64,000 nt of DNA from Hymenobacter sp. BT18. GTDB lineage: Bacteria; Bacteroidota; Bacteroidia; Cytophagales; Hymenobacteraceae. Made by a program: the position numbers and the translations under genes. This document shows positions 25,773 to 34,022 of the stretch, in pieces; position 1 is the stretch's first letter, and every line of letters begins with the position of its first letter. Under the pieces are notes generated by a model, which was given only the letters and a program-made list of their open reading frames with translations, did not search any database and had not been told where the DNA came from. The DNA lies in the NCBI RefSeq assembly GCF_012273015.1, contig NZ_CP050954.1:3016001-3080000 (forward strand). The letters are read 5' to 3'.

Positions 25773-26429
25773 TTAGAACTTCATGCCCAGGTCCAGGGCA
25801 AACTCACTGTTCTTGATGACCACGTTGCTGAATTTCCGCTCGTCGCCGAAGTAGTTGTCGATGTTGGGCAGGCCGCGCTGGTAGCGCAGGCCGGCGAATA
25901 CCTTGGTGCTCTGGCCTACCTGGTACTCGGCGCCGAAGCCCGCCAGTACGCCGGCGTCAGGTATCAGCAGAAACTTGTTGCTCTTGAACGTCTCGCCGGA
26001 GCCGGGGTCTTTAAATTCCTTTTCCCCGTCGATGCGGGTGCCGATGTTGCCGGCCAGGTAGCCGCCCAGCTGGAAGTATAGCTTGGTGTCGGTGGTTATG
26101 TCGTTGGTAAACAGCTTAATGGTAAGCGGTAGCTGCAGATACTGCGCCCCTACTTTCAGTTCCCGGTTAGAGCCATCCGTGTACGTCAGCTTGCCGCCTT
26201 TGCCCACTAGGTCGAGGCCGGTGCTAAAGGCGTAGTTTTCGCCGAAGAAGTAATCGACCACCAACCCACCCCCAATGCTGAGTTTGGACTTGCCTTCGAA
26301 GTTGTTGGCCGAGCCGTCGGCGCGTAGGGAAGTAACAGCGGGCGAAAGGCGTAGGCCGATTTCCACCTGAGCCGAAGCCGCCGAAGCCGAAAATCCTACG
26401 GTCAGGAGCGCTAGAAAGAGTTTTTTCAT
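25773..26429 (-). CDS. Outer-membrane beta-barrel protein (PorT-like family)
   Basis: The 218-residue product has a signal peptide (MKKLFLALLTVGFSASAASA, then Gln21) and a mature part made of alternating beta-strands with Gly and aromatic residues (SIGGGLVVDYFFGENYAFST, VGAQYLQLPLTIKLF, FGAEYQVGQSTKVFAGLRYQ) ending in a C-terminal Phe (EFALDLGMKF), the outer-membrane insertion signal. It fits the common Bacteroidota outer-membrane beta-barrel family of eight to ten strands. Substrate and role are unknown. It diverges from the GldB-like gene. Confidence 0.85.
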   Translation of the reverse strand: MKKLFLALLTVGFSASAASAQVEIGLRLSPAVTSLRADGSANNFEGKSKLSIGGGLVVDYFFGENYAFSTGLDLVGKGGKLTYTDGSNRELKVGAQYLQLPLTIKLFTNDITTDTKLYFQLGGYLAGNIGTRIDGEKEFKDPGSGETFKSNKFLLIPDAGVLAGFGAEYQVGQSTKVFAGLRYQRGLPNIDNYFGDERKFSNVVIKNSEFALDLGMKF

Positions 26430-26470
26430 AAAGCAGCAAAGAAATGAAGGGTCAGATACTAGCGCCTACG

Positions 26471-26498
26471 TTGCGGCGTTCGGTTTTGGCTAATTTCG
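26471..26498 (+). promoter_or_regulatory. Promoter of the GldB-like gene
   Basis: TTG at 26471-26473, a 17-base spacer and TAATTTCG at 26491-26498 (one mismatch to TAnnTTTG). The transcription start would be near 26505, which favours the ATG at 26536 over the GTG at 26515. Confidence 0.5.
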
Positions 26499-26535
26499 CC
26501 CCAAAGATAGAAACGTGAACTTCAATCAAACTTGT

Positions 26536-27543
26536 ATGCAGGGAGTATTCCGAATGGCGCTGGGAATCGGTATGCTGACGGCGCTGGCAGGCTGTGGCCG
26601 TGATACGGCGCAGTGTGAGCAAAACCCCGAGGTAGCCCGCGTGGCTGCCCCGGTGCATATGGAAAGCCTGATTCAGCCATTTTTTCAAATCAAGAACCCC
26701 GCCGATGCACAACAGTTTCTGAACGCTCACCCACGTTTCGCTGATCAGTTTCTGCAGCGCCGCCAGTTCCCGTCCGATAATCTGCTGGATCAGCGCCTCA
26801 CGCAGCTGGCCACGAATGCCGGCCTGCAAAAGCTGGCCCGGGAAACGGAAGCGGCGTTTAAAGATACGGCTGCCCTGCGTCAGCAGCTGCACCAGGCTTT
26901 TCAGCACGTGCGCTACGAGTTTCCCGATTTCCGGGTGCCGCCCGTCAACTTGTTTGTGAGCGGGCTCAGCCAGGACGTCTTTGTAAACGACAGCCTGCTG
27001 GTGCTGGGGCTGGACTTCTTTGTGGGACCTAAGGCAAGCTACCGTCCGAATGTCCCTGAATACATCTTGCGCCGCTATACCCCGGCCCATGTGCTGCCCA
27101 CGGTGATGCAGGCAGTATCTACCAAGTACAACCAGCGCCTGGCTGGTAGCCCAACGATGCTGAGCGAAATGGTGCAGTTTGGTAAAGCGCTTTACTTCAC
27201 CGAGAAAATGCTGCCTTGTACCTCCGACTCCCTACTCATTGGCTATACCAGCCGCGAACTGGAGGGACTGCAGTACAACGAAGCCAAGGTGTGGGGCCAT
27301 TTCATTGAGAAGAACCTGTTGTACTCGACTACACCATTTGTGATTCAGAAATACGTGGGAGAACGGCCCAATACACCCGAAATTGACCGCACGGCCCCCG
27401 GCCGGGTGGGTGCCTGGCTGGGCTGGCAGATTGTGCGCAAATACATGGCTGAGCACCCCAATGTGTCGCTCAAGCAGCTAATGGCCGAAAAGGATGCCCA
27501 GCGTATTCTGACGCAGTCGAAGTACCGGCCAAAGAAGCGCTAA
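26536..27543 (+). CDS. gldB: GldB-like gliding motility lipoprotein
   Basis: GldB is a lipoprotein needed for gliding motility and type IX secretion; its molecular role is not settled. The product has a lipobox LTALAGC (Cys20 from this start) and long family-like segments: YEFPDFRVPPVNLFVSGLS, LLVLGLDFFVGPKASYRP, VPEYILRRYTPAHVLPTVMQ, and the C-terminal PGRVGAWLGWQIVRKYM. A GTG at 26515 would add seven residues; the promoter position and lipoprotein signal favour the ATG. In Flavobacterium gldB is followed by gldC; here the next gene is a glycosyltransferase starting 11 bases after the stop, so the pair is almost surely co-transcribed. Confidence 0.85.
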   Translation: MQGVFRMALGIGMLTALAGCGRDTAQCEQNPEVARVAAPVHMESLIQPFFQIKNPADAQQFLNAHPRFADQFLQRRQFPSDNLLDQRLTQLATNAGLQKLARETEAAFKDTAALRQQLHQAFQHVRYEFPDFRVPPVNLFVSGLSQDVFVNDSLLVLGLDFFVGPKASYRPNVPEYILRRYTPAHVLPTVMQAVSTKYNQRLAGSPTMLSEMVQFGKALYFTEKMLPCTSDSLLIGYTSRELEGLQYNEAKVWGHFIEKNLLYSTTPFVIQKYVGERPNTPEIDRTAPGRVGAWLGWQIVRKYMAEHPNVSLKQLMAEKDAQRILTQSKYRPKKR

Positions 27544-27554
27544 CGGCCTCCCTC

Positions 27555-28769
27555 GTGCATATTGCCGTCTTCAGCCAGTACCACACCAACCCCGACTGCC
27601 CGGCCACCAGCCGGCACTACTCCCTGTTGCGGCATATTGCCAGCACCCACCGCGTTACACTGATTACGACGCGCACGTGGGAAAGCCAGCGCCTTACGGA
27701 GCAGTTTCCCTGGCTGCCAGCTGGCGTTACGATGCGGGCGGCAAACGTGCCCTATGACAATAAGATGGGCCCTGCCCGCCGCGCCTTGTCGTTTGCGCAA
27801 TACGCGGCCTATGCCCTGCGGGAAGGTCTGCGGCTCGAAAAACCCGACGTGATATGGGGCATCAGCACCCCGCTTACGGCGGCCTGGGCAGCCGCTCAGG
27901 TTGCCCGACTGCGGCGGGTACCGTGGGTGTTTGAAGTGCAGGACTTGTGGCCCTCTTTTCCTATTGCCATGGGGGCAGTGCCCAGCCCATTTGCCCAGCG
28001 TCGCCTGTTTGCGCTGGAAAAAGGGCTTTATCAATCGGCAAAGCACATTTTGCCTTTGTCGCCCGACATGACCTCCTATGTACAGGGCTTGGGCATTCCG
28101 GCGGCGAAAATCACCACGGTGCTGAACGGTACTGATCTGGACCTGGCGGCCGCCGCTACTGAGCAAGCCGTAGCCGAGCTGCGGCAAGCCCATGACCTGG
28201 CGGGAAAAAAAGTTGTGCTGTACGCTGGTACTTTTGGTCGGGCCAATGACATCCTTACCCTGATAGAAGCAGCTGAGCAGCTTGCAGCCCTGGATGCCAG
28301 TATCTGCTGGGTATTTATGGGATTGGGGTATTACGAGCCGCAGGTGCGGGAAGGGGCTGCGCGGTGCCCGGGCATCCGGCTGCTTACGCCCCAGCCCCGC
28401 CATGCGGTGTTTGCCTGGTTCAAGCTGGCGGATATCTCCGTCGCGTCCTTTCTGGAACTGCCCGTGCTGGATGCCAACTCCCCGGCTAAGTTCTACGACA
28501 GCCTTGCCGTGGGCACCCCCGTGGTGGTTACCAACCAAGGGTGGACGCGGGCCTTTGTGCAGGAGCATGGAGTAGGGTGGTACGTGCCCGCCAAACAGCC
28601 ACTAGCACTAGCACAGCACCTGCACAAGCTTATTAGCAGCCCGGAGGACGTTCAGGCCGCCGGACAGCGCGGGCAATTAGCTGCCAAGAAGTATTTCGAT
28701 AGGGCCAGTATAGCAGCCATTGTTCAACGCACGCTGGAAGAAGCAGCCAAGTCAACAAACCATGTATAA
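27555..28769 (+). CDS. Glycosyltransferase family 4 protein
   Basis: A GT-B-fold glycosyltransferase of 404 residues with a GTG start. The N-terminal acceptor domain begins HIAVFSQYHTNPDCPATSRH; the central linker has WVFEVQDLWPSFPIAMGAV; the C-terminal nucleotide-sugar domain has VVLYAGTFGRANDILTLIEA near residue 220 and the EX7E-like donor region around ANSPAKFYDSLAVGTPVVV near 315. This resembles WbuB/WcaI-like exopolysaccharide or O-antigen glycosyltransferases. It overlaps nothing but follows the GldB-like gene by 11 bases, so it may contribute to a surface polysaccharide relevant to adhesion or gliding; the donor and acceptor are unknown. Confidence 0.88.
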   Translation: MHIAVFSQYHTNPDCPATSRHYSLLRHIASTHRVTLITTRTWESQRLTEQFPWLPAGVTMRAANVPYDNKMGPARRALSFAQYAAYALREGLRLEKPDVIWGISTPLTAAWAAAQVARLRRVPWVFEVQDLWPSFPIAMGAVPSPFAQRRLFALEKGLYQSAKHILPLSPDMTSYVQGLGIPAAKITTVLNGTDLDLAAAATEQAVAELRQAHDLAGKKVVLYAGTFGRANDILTLIEAAEQLAALDASICWVFMGLGYYEPQVREGAARCPGIRLLTPQPRHAVFAWFKLADISVASFLELPVLDANSPAKFYDSLAVGTPVVVTNQGWTRAFVQEHGVGWYVPAKQPLALAQHLHKLISSPEDVQAAGQRGQLAAKKYFDRASIAAIVQRTLEEAAKSTNHV

Positions 28770-28814
28770 CTGGTTTTCGACCTTTTTATACTAAGCGGCA
28801 GATCGAGTCTGCGT

Positions 28815-29516
28815 TTAGGCGCTGGGAAGCCCGTTTTCCTCCGCAGGAAGGCTTGGTATATTCTTAACCAGTGGCGCTACCTGGCGGGCGTAGTAAGCGC
28901 AGATATTGGTAAGCGGGCAGATGCTACACTTAGGCTGCCGCGCTACGCAAATGTAGCGGCCGTGCAGAATAAGCCAGTGATGCGCCTTCGGAATAAGGCT
29001 TTCGGAAATGTAGCGAACCAGTTCTTTTTCTACTGCCAGCGGTGTTTTGGCAGTTTTAGGTACCAAGCCTAATCGGTGCGACACGCGAAAAACGTGCGTA
29101 TCCACGGCCATAGCCGGCTGGTTGTAGATGACGGACATGACCACATTGGCCGTCTTGCGTCCTACACCGGGCAAGCGCTGCAGCTCTTCCAGGCTGCTCG
29201 GCACTTCCGCGTTGAATTCCTCCACCAGCAGCCGGCCCAGGCCCGCCAGATGCTTGGCCTTGTTATTAGGGTAGGAGACACTCCGAATAAAGGGAAAGAT
29301 ATCCTCCGCAGTGGCGGCGGCCAAGTGAGCAGGCGTAGGAAACTGGCGGAAAAGCTCCGGGGTAATCAAGTTTACCCGCTTGTCGGTGCACTGGGCGCTG
29401 AGCACCACGGCCACAATCAGCTCGTAGGGGTTGCCGTAAGCCAGCTCCGTTTCGGGCTCGGGGAAGTGCGTGGTGAAATACTCCAGGAAACGCTGAAAAC
29501 GCTCGGCTTTACGCAT
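28815..29516 (-). CDS. nth: Endonuclease III
   Basis: A bifunctional DNA glycosylase/AP lyase for oxidised pyrimidines. The 233-residue protein has the helix-hairpin-helix with the catalytic lysine (LPGVGRKTANVVMSVIY), the catalytic aspartate in AVDTHVFRVSHRLGL, and the C-terminal iron-sulfur cluster motif C-x6-C-x2-C-x5-C (CVARQPKCSICPLTNIC). Length is slightly above the usual 210 residues because of a short tail. It is convergent with the glycosyltransferase and downstream of the sigma/anti-sigma pair, from which a terminator separates it. Confidence 0.96.
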   Translation of the reverse strand: MRKAERFQRFLEYFTTHFPEPETELAYGNPYELIVAVVLSAQCTDKRVNLITPELFRQFPTPAHLAAATAEDIFPFIRSVSYPNNKAKHLAGLGRLLVEEFNAEVPSSLEELQRLPGVGRKTANVVMSVIYNQPAMAVDTHVFRVSHRLGLVPKTAKTPLAVEKELVRYISESLIPKAHHWLILHGRYICVARQPKCSICPLTNICAYYARQVAPLVKNIPSLPAEENGLPSA

Positions 29517-29551
29517 AACGGCACGGGACAGGATCAGCCCGCAAGTTCAAC

Positions 29552-29620
29552 CAAAAAAACGTCATCCGGTACTCCAACCGCCTCCTTCGTGAAACACGGA
29601 GAGGTGGCCGGAGTACCGGA
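29552..29620 (-). terminator. Rho-independent terminator of the sigma/anti-sigma pair
   Basis: On the minus strand a long imperfect stem closed by TCCGGTACTCC / GGAGTACCGGA (29565-29575 and 29610-29620) is followed by TGACG and seven T residues (29552-29559). It lies just after the anti-sigma gene and before nth. Confidence 0.75.
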
Positions 29621-29643
29621 CGAAACAGAGCCAAAGCGGAAAA

Positions 29644-29874
29644 TCAGCTGGCAGTCAGAAACGTGCGGGAATACTGCAGAATGTTCTGCACTGTGGCACT
29701 GCGTGGTGTTTGCCGCAGGGAGTCGAGGGCGCGCTGGGCGAGGAGCAGATCGGCGCACTTGGCGGCGAGGTCGGCGTCGTGCACCAAGGCCTGCTCTATT
29801 TCTGACTGTTCATCAGCCGGCAATTCGTTGTACACGTACCGGAGGAGTTTCTCGTGGGTAAAGGTTTTGATCAT
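29644..29874 (-). CDS. Probable small anti-sigma-like protein
   Basis: A 76-residue soluble protein (MIKTFTHEKLLRYVYNELPA, then DEQSEIEQALVHDADLAAKC) overlapping the 3' end of the ECF sigma gene by 62 bases in another frame, so translation is probably coupled. The N-terminal segment, with a helix followed by a conserved-looking LPxDExxxIExxL stretch, resembles the small helical anti-sigma domain (ASD) class but lacks the HxxxCxxC zinc motif: only one Cys is present near that position. It has no membrane segment. The anti-sigma role is inferred from position and helix pattern. Confidence 0.7.
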   Translation of the reverse strand: MIKTFTHEKLLRYVYNELPADEQSEIEQALVHDADLAAKCADLLLAQRALDSLRQTPRSATVQNILQYSRTFLTAS

Positions 29875-30448
29875 AGAAAACGGGTTGCGCGGACATTTTC
29901 TTCCGCAGGTTGATCAGCGCGTAGCGCATACGCCCCAGCGCCGTATTGATGCTCACCCCCGTCGCGTCGGCAATTTCCTGGAAGCTCATGTCGCCGTAAT
30001 GACGCATAATGAGCACCTCCTTTTGGGCCGGCGGCAGGTCCTGTATTAACTCCCGTAACTGAGCATAGGTTTCCTCGCGGGTAAGCGCAGCTTCAGCCCC
30101 CTCTTCCGCCAACGACAGCGAGTTGAAGGTGTGGCTGGTCGTATCCAGGTTCTGGAGCGGGCTGCGTTTCTCCCGGCGGAAAAAGTCAATGGCTAAGTTG
30201 TGGGCAATGCGGCAGATCCACGACGAGAACTTGCCCTCCTCGTTGTAACGGCCGCTTTTCATGGTATGCACCGCCTTGATGAACGTATCCTGCAGCAGAT
30301 CATCCGCCACGTCGGTATCCCGCACAATCAGCATGATGGTGGTGAATACGCGGCTTTTGTGCCGTTCCAGTAAAAGGGCAAAGGCATCTTCTTGTCCGCT
30401 GATATAGAGCGAAATCAACGCGGAGTCGCTCGGCTGCATGGTTTCCAT
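29813..30448 (-). CDS. ECF sigma factor (RNA polymerase sigma-70, sigma-E/W type)
   Basis: A 211-residue ECF sigma factor. Region 2 spans about residues 22-95 (LLERHKSRVFTTIMLIVRD, DDLLQDTFIKAVHTM, FSSWICRIAHNLAIDFFRR); region 4 spans about 130-185 (LIQDLPPAQKEVLIMRHYG, then MSFQEIADATGVSINTALGR). The long N-terminal form with DRR-type recognition resembles the SigW-like factors common in Bacteroidota. It is the first gene of a pair with a small overlapping anti-sigma-like gene. Its target promoter is not obvious in the window; the CGTAGGGGTA-type sites at 33945 and 38039 more likely belong to the other ECF factor. Confidence 0.92.
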   Translation of the reverse strand: METMQPSDSALISLYISGQEDAFALLLERHKSRVFTTIMLIVRDTDVADDLLQDTFIKAVHTMKSGRYNEEGKFSSWICRIAHNLAIDFFRREKRSPLQNLDTTSHTFNSLSLAEEGAEAALTREETYAQLRELIQDLPPAQKEVLIMRHYGDMSFQEIADATGVSINTALGRMRYALINLRKKMSAQPVFYDQNLYPRETPPVRVQRIAG

Positions 30449-30707
30449 AAAGGGCTACGGGTTAGGGAACGTAGAGCTTTAGGCCATATTGTGCAGCTAG
30501 AGACGAAGAAGGGGAATAAAATTCGGGGATTCGGAACTGACTCCTGTCCAAATGTAGAAAACCAGCCGACCAAACACAATGCCGGCCAGAGCCAAAAGCA
30601 ATATTTTTTTCACGCGTTCTTCACGAAGCTCGGCAAGCGCGCGTTATAGCCTGCTGGACCGTCGGCAGCGGCCGTGCCGTAGCAGGGAGGAAAAAGAGCG
30701 TTGCCGC

Positions 30708-31265
30708 TTATTGCAACTGCTTATCGAGCGTGTTCAGCTCCGCATTGATTCGGGTGGCTTCTTCCGATACCGGAACTGCCTGCGCAGCGCGCTCGGCTAG
30801 CTTTTCCGTGAGCTGCTGCACGAGGGTAGCTTTGCGCTCCACTCGGGCCAGAGCCTTTAGGGTCTCGGCCGATAGGGCATTGGGCATTACTACTGTGGTG
30901 CCCTTATAGCCCGTTACCTGCTCATCCAGCTGTTGAATGGTGGCCGCGGAAAGCATATCATCATTGAAGCCGACAACATCTCCCTGCATATTGATGGCGC
31001 GTCCATTGGTCAGCCGCTGGGTGCCATTCTTGGAGACGATACGGCCATCGGTGTACACGGTAGTGCCATTGGCGAGTTTCAGCGGGGCCGTCAGCGGCGT
31101 CACTTTACCTCCTTGAATGCGCATCATGGTACCCTTGCGCCGAAATGCCCCATCTTTTAAAGCCGTTTTCACGGGCTGTTTGGCGGGAGAAGCAGCAGGC
31201 GTCTGGGCCCAGACGGGCGTAACGGCGGAAGTCAAGAAAAACAGGAAGAGGAAAAGACGGAGCAT
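30708..31265 (-). CDS. Exported DUF6799-type protein
   Basis: The 185-residue product starts MLRLFLFLFFLTSAVTPVWA with signal-peptide cleavage after WAQ. The mature part contains a repeated beta-hairpin unit: GTMMRIQGGKVTPLTAPLKL, then ANGTTVYTDGRIVSKNGTQR and LTNGRAINMQGDVVGF. This pattern of NGTxVxxDG and KxG/LxNG is what I recall for DUF6799 domains in Hymenobacter. A helical C terminus (ALARVERKATLVQQLTEKLA) follows. The ATG at 31265 is preferred over the upstream codon at 31298. Role unknown; probably periplasmic. Confidence 0.68.
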   Translation of the reverse strand: MLRLFLFLFFLTSAVTPVWAQTPAASPAKQPVKTALKDGAFRRKGTMMRIQGGKVTPLTAPLKLANGTTVYTDGRIVSKNGTQRLTNGRAINMQGDVVGFNDDMLSAATIQQLDEQVTGYKGTTVVMPNALSAETLKALARVERKATLVQQLTEKLAERAAQAVPVSEEATRINAELNTLDKQLQ

Positions 31266-31406
31266 GGCGGAGCGGGCTAAACGTAGATAATTGACCAAGG
31301 TGTGGGCCTAGTACGCAATTGCGGCCAAGAAGGTAAAACCCACCCGTTGTGCTGGTGAGCCCGGAGGGCAGGCGCTACCTTTACCCCATCACGCCTGCCC
31401 TTTCTT

Positions 31407-32702
31407 ATGCCTCAATCTGCTGCTTCCCGTTCCGGTCATGATCCTTATGCTGCGCTGCGCTTGCCGGAATTCCAGCGGTTTATAAGTGCCCGCGCGCTGT
31501 TTGTGGTGGCTACCCGCGTGCAGGGGCTGGTGGTGAGCTGGCAGCTGTTTAAACTAACCGGTGACCCATGGAAGCTGGGACTAATCGGGCTGACGGAGGC
31601 CATTCCCAGTATTGCCGTATCTCTCTACGCCGGGCATGTGGCCGATTCGGTGAAGCGCAAGAATATCATTGTGACGGCAGTGGCGGTGCTGTTGCTCTGC
31701 GCCGCTACCCTCACGCTGCTGGCATCTCCTGCTGGGCTGCCGTTGCTGAGCAAAGACCAGCTAGGTACATGGCCTATTTACGCCGTTATTTTCGTGAGTG
31801 GCATTGCCCGGGGTTTTCTGGGGCCGGCGCTGTTTTCCTTCATGCCCCAGTTGCTGCCCACCAAGGAGCACTTGGCCAATGCTGTTACCTGGAACAGCAC
31901 CACTTGGCAGGCATCCTCCGTTCTGGGGCCCGTCTTGGGGGGCTACCTGATTGCACACGCGGGCGTAGCCAGCGCCTACACCGTATCGACGGGGCTGCTG
32001 GTCCTGGCCCTAACTATGTTCGGCAGCCTGACTTCGCGCCCTTTGCCAGCCCGTATGGGCGAGCGGCTGGATTTCCAAACCAGTATCCTGAGTGGCCTGC
32101 AGTTCATCTTTGGCAACCAGTTAGTGCTGGCCGCGCTTTCTCTTGATTTGTTTGCGGTGCTGTTCGGTGGGGCCGTAGCCTTGCTCCCGGTTTTTGCGGA
32201 AGACATCCTGAAAGTAGGCGCCGCCGGCTTGGGGCACCTGGAAGCCGCGCCAGCGGTGGGCTCCGTTCTAATGGCCGTGCTGCTGACGTATTTTCCGCTT
32301 CGGCGCTTTGCGGGCCGCAAGCTGCTGTGGGCCGTAGCCGGCTTTGGCCTGGCTACCATCTGCTTTGCCCTGTCGCGCAATTTCTGGCTGTCGTTGGTGC
32401 TGCTGTTCCTGACCGGGGTGTTCGACTCCGTGTCGGTGATTGTGCGCTCAACGTTGCTGCACACCTTCACGCCGGAGCACATGAAAGGGCGCGTGTCGGC
32501 CGTAAACAACATCTTCATCGGCTCCAGCAACGAAATTGGCGCCTTCGAGTCGGGGGCCATGGCCAAGTGGCTCGGCACCACTGCCTCCGTGGTGTTTGGC
32601 GGAACGATGACGATACTGGTTGTGCTGTTCACGGCCTGGCGCGCCGACAAGCTGCGCGAACTGGATATGACGCCGGCAAAACCCGCAGAGCCTACTACCT
32701 AA
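31407..32702 (+). CDS. MFS transporter (EntS/MFS_3 type exporter)
   Basis: The 431-residue protein has about twelve membrane segments and the MFS loop motif GHVADSVKRKNIIV (between helices 2 and 3, near residue 77). The N terminus ALRLPEFQRFISARALFVVA and the pattern of the family match the MFS_3 group related to the enterobactin exporter EntS. A single copy of a long helix 10-11 region (VFDSVSVIVRSTLLHTFTPE, then HMKGRVSAVNNIFIGSSNEI) is also typical. Substrate is unknown. Its stop codon abuts the stop codon of the opposing NlpE-like gene with no base between them, so no separate terminator exists there. Confidence 0.9.
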   Translation: MPQSAASRSGHDPYAALRLPEFQRFISARALFVVATRVQGLVVSWQLFKLTGDPWKLGLIGLTEAIPSIAVSLYAGHVADSVKRKNIIVTAVAVLLLCAATLTLLASPAGLPLLSKDQLGTWPIYAVIFVSGIARGFLGPALFSFMPQLLPTKEHLANAVTWNSTTWQASSVLGPVLGGYLIAHAGVASAYTVSTGLLVLALTMFGSLTSRPLPARMGERLDFQTSILSGLQFIFGNQLVLAALSLDLFAVLFGGAVALLPVFAEDILKVGAAGLGHLEAAPAVGSVLMAVLLTYFPLRRFAGRKLLWAVAGFGLATICFALSRNFWLSLVLLFLTGVFDSVSVIVRSTLLHTFTPEHMKGRVSAVNNIFIGSSNEIGAFESGAMAKWLGTTASVVFGGTMTILVVLFTAWRADKLRELDMTPAKPAEPTT

Positions 32703-33134
32703 CTATTGGCGCTCCAGCGAGTAATCTAGCTTGGAGTCGTTGATGGGTTTGCCGCTGCCGTCCAGCAGCACCAGCTGCTGCGGGTTGCTGACCAAGTAGC
32801 TCCGGCCCGGGTGTGAACCACTGGGCGGCAAGCTCAACACTTGGCCACGCACCCGCCAGGTTCCGCGCTGCTCTACGGGCTCGGGCTCCTTATCGAGGTA
32901 GGTTTGCCGCAGCACAAACGAGCTATCCGCGTTCAGCAGCAGTTGAGTGGCTACACCGCGGCAGTCGGGGCAGGGGACGGTATCGGCGTAAGTGCCCGCC
33001 AGGCTTTGCGCTACCGGAGGTGCTTCTTTTTCAGCGGCCGGGTTCTGGGGGGCGGTGCCGTAGGGGTTTTCCCGGCCTTGGCAACCAGCAAACAAAAGCA
33101 GCGCAAACGAAGCAGTATAGGCAGAGCGGAGCAT
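32703..33134 (-). CDS. NlpE-like copper-resistance lipoprotein
   Basis: A 143-residue lipoprotein (lipobox LLLFAGC, Cys18) with an NlpE N-terminal-type domain: GTYADTVPCPDCRGVATQLL near residue 45 with the CxxC motif, then FVLRQTYLDKEPEPVEQRGT and WRVRGQVLSLPP. NlpE in enterobacteria senses envelope stress and helps copper tolerance; whether that applies here is not known. The ATG at 33134 is used rather than the TTG two codons upstream. It abuts the MFS transporter gene tail-to-tail and diverges from an ECF sigma gene 114 bases away. Confidence 0.85.
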   Translation of the reverse strand: MLRSAYTASFALLLFAGCQGRENPYGTAPQNPAAEKEAPPVAQSLAGTYADTVPCPDCRGVATQLLLNADSSFVLRQTYLDKEPEPVEQRGTWRVRGQVLSLPPSGSHPGRSYLVSNPQQLVLLDGSGKPINDSKLDYSLERQ

Positions 33135-33247
33135 AAGCAAAAAGTAGTAGGCGAATTAGTATACGGCAGCCCTACGCCAACGGCTGTATCCGTGTCCGTC
33201 AAACGCGCCGAAACCCGTAGCTTTAGGCCGCTATTTGCCTTGCCCGT

Positions 33248-33829
33248 ATGGCTGCTGCCCTTTCTCCCGACGCGCTGGAAAACCGGTTGGTGCATTTGCG
33301 CACCACCGATGAGGCCGCGTTTATGGAGCTGTTGTTTCGGGAGTTTTACCGGCCGCTGGGGCAGGTTATCCAGCGCGTGGTGCAAGACCGGGAGGCCACG
33401 GAGGACTTGCTGCAGGATGTATTTGCGCGGGTGTGGCAAGGCCGGGAAAAGCTCGTTATCAGCACCACGTACCGGGCTTACCTATACCGGGCCGCGCTGA
33501 ATGCGGCGCTACGCTACGTAGAGCGGGGCAAGCGCCAGGTAGCCTGGGAGCAGGCACCAGCTGCGGCCGAGCCAGTGAGCCACGCGGCGGATGAAGACCT
33601 GCATCATCAGGAAGCCGCGGAGTCGGTAGAGGCCGCCCTGGCGGCGTTGCCACCGCAGTGCCGGGCCGTGTTTATGCTGAGCCGCTACGAGGAAATGAGC
33701 TACCAGCAGATTGCTGAGGCGCTGGAAATCTCGCCTAAAACGGTGGAAAATCAGATGGGCAAGGCCCTACGCATCTTGCGCCAACAGCTCAGCGGCGTTT
33801 TGCGCAACCTGTACAGCTGGCTGTTCTAA
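33248..33829 (+). CDS. ECF sigma factor, FecI-like Bacteroidota type
   Basis: A 193-residue ECF sigma factor. Region 2 has EAAFMELLFREFYRPLGQVI and EATEDLLQDVFARVWQGREK near residues 25-70; region 4 has LAALPPQCRAVFMLSRYEEM and SYQQIAEALEISPKTVENQM near 130-170, ending in KALRILRQQL. This matches the Bacteroidota sigma-70 expansion family that pairs with FecR-type anti-sigma factors. It is followed on the same strand by a GIN lipoprotein, a FecR-type gene, an STN-domain protein and a TonB receptor, and by two matching promoter-like sites, so it is the probable regulator of this cluster. Confidence 0.93.
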   Translation: MAAALSPDALENRLVHLRTTDEAAFMELLFREFYRPLGQVIQRVVQDREATEDLLQDVFARVWQGREKLVISTTYRAYLYRAALNAALRYVERGKRQVAWEQAPAAAEPVSHAADEDLHHQEAAESVEAALAALPPQCRAVFMLSRYEEMSYQQIAEALEISPKTVENQMGKALRILRQQLSGVLRNLYSWLF

Positions 33830-33944
33830 CCTGAAGGCGGCCGCCAATTTTCTAGTTAGTTGATGGGTTTGGGTAGCGTCAGGAGGATTGCGCAGGGACT
33901 AGCGCACTGCAAACTGGCACTGATTTAAAAAAAGTTGGTAGCCG

Positions 33945-33975
33945 CGTAGGGGTAGGGGCGAGGTTCCGGGTCTTA
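33945..33975 (+). promoter_or_regulatory. Putative ECF-sigma promoter, site A (GIN gene)
   Basis: CGTAGGGGTA (33945-33954), 15 bases, GTCTTA (33970-33975). The same two boxes with the same spacing are at 38039-38069 before the TonB receptor, and several spacer bases also match (GCG, GG, CG). The site is 48 bases before the GIN-gene ATG. No TAnnTTTG element is nearby. It is inferred to be recognised by the ECF factor encoded just upstream. Confidence 0.6.
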
Positions 33976-34022
33976 GAAGGGAAATCCATCTTCTGTTCTC
34001 TTCACTCAACCTCTTTTCTGCT

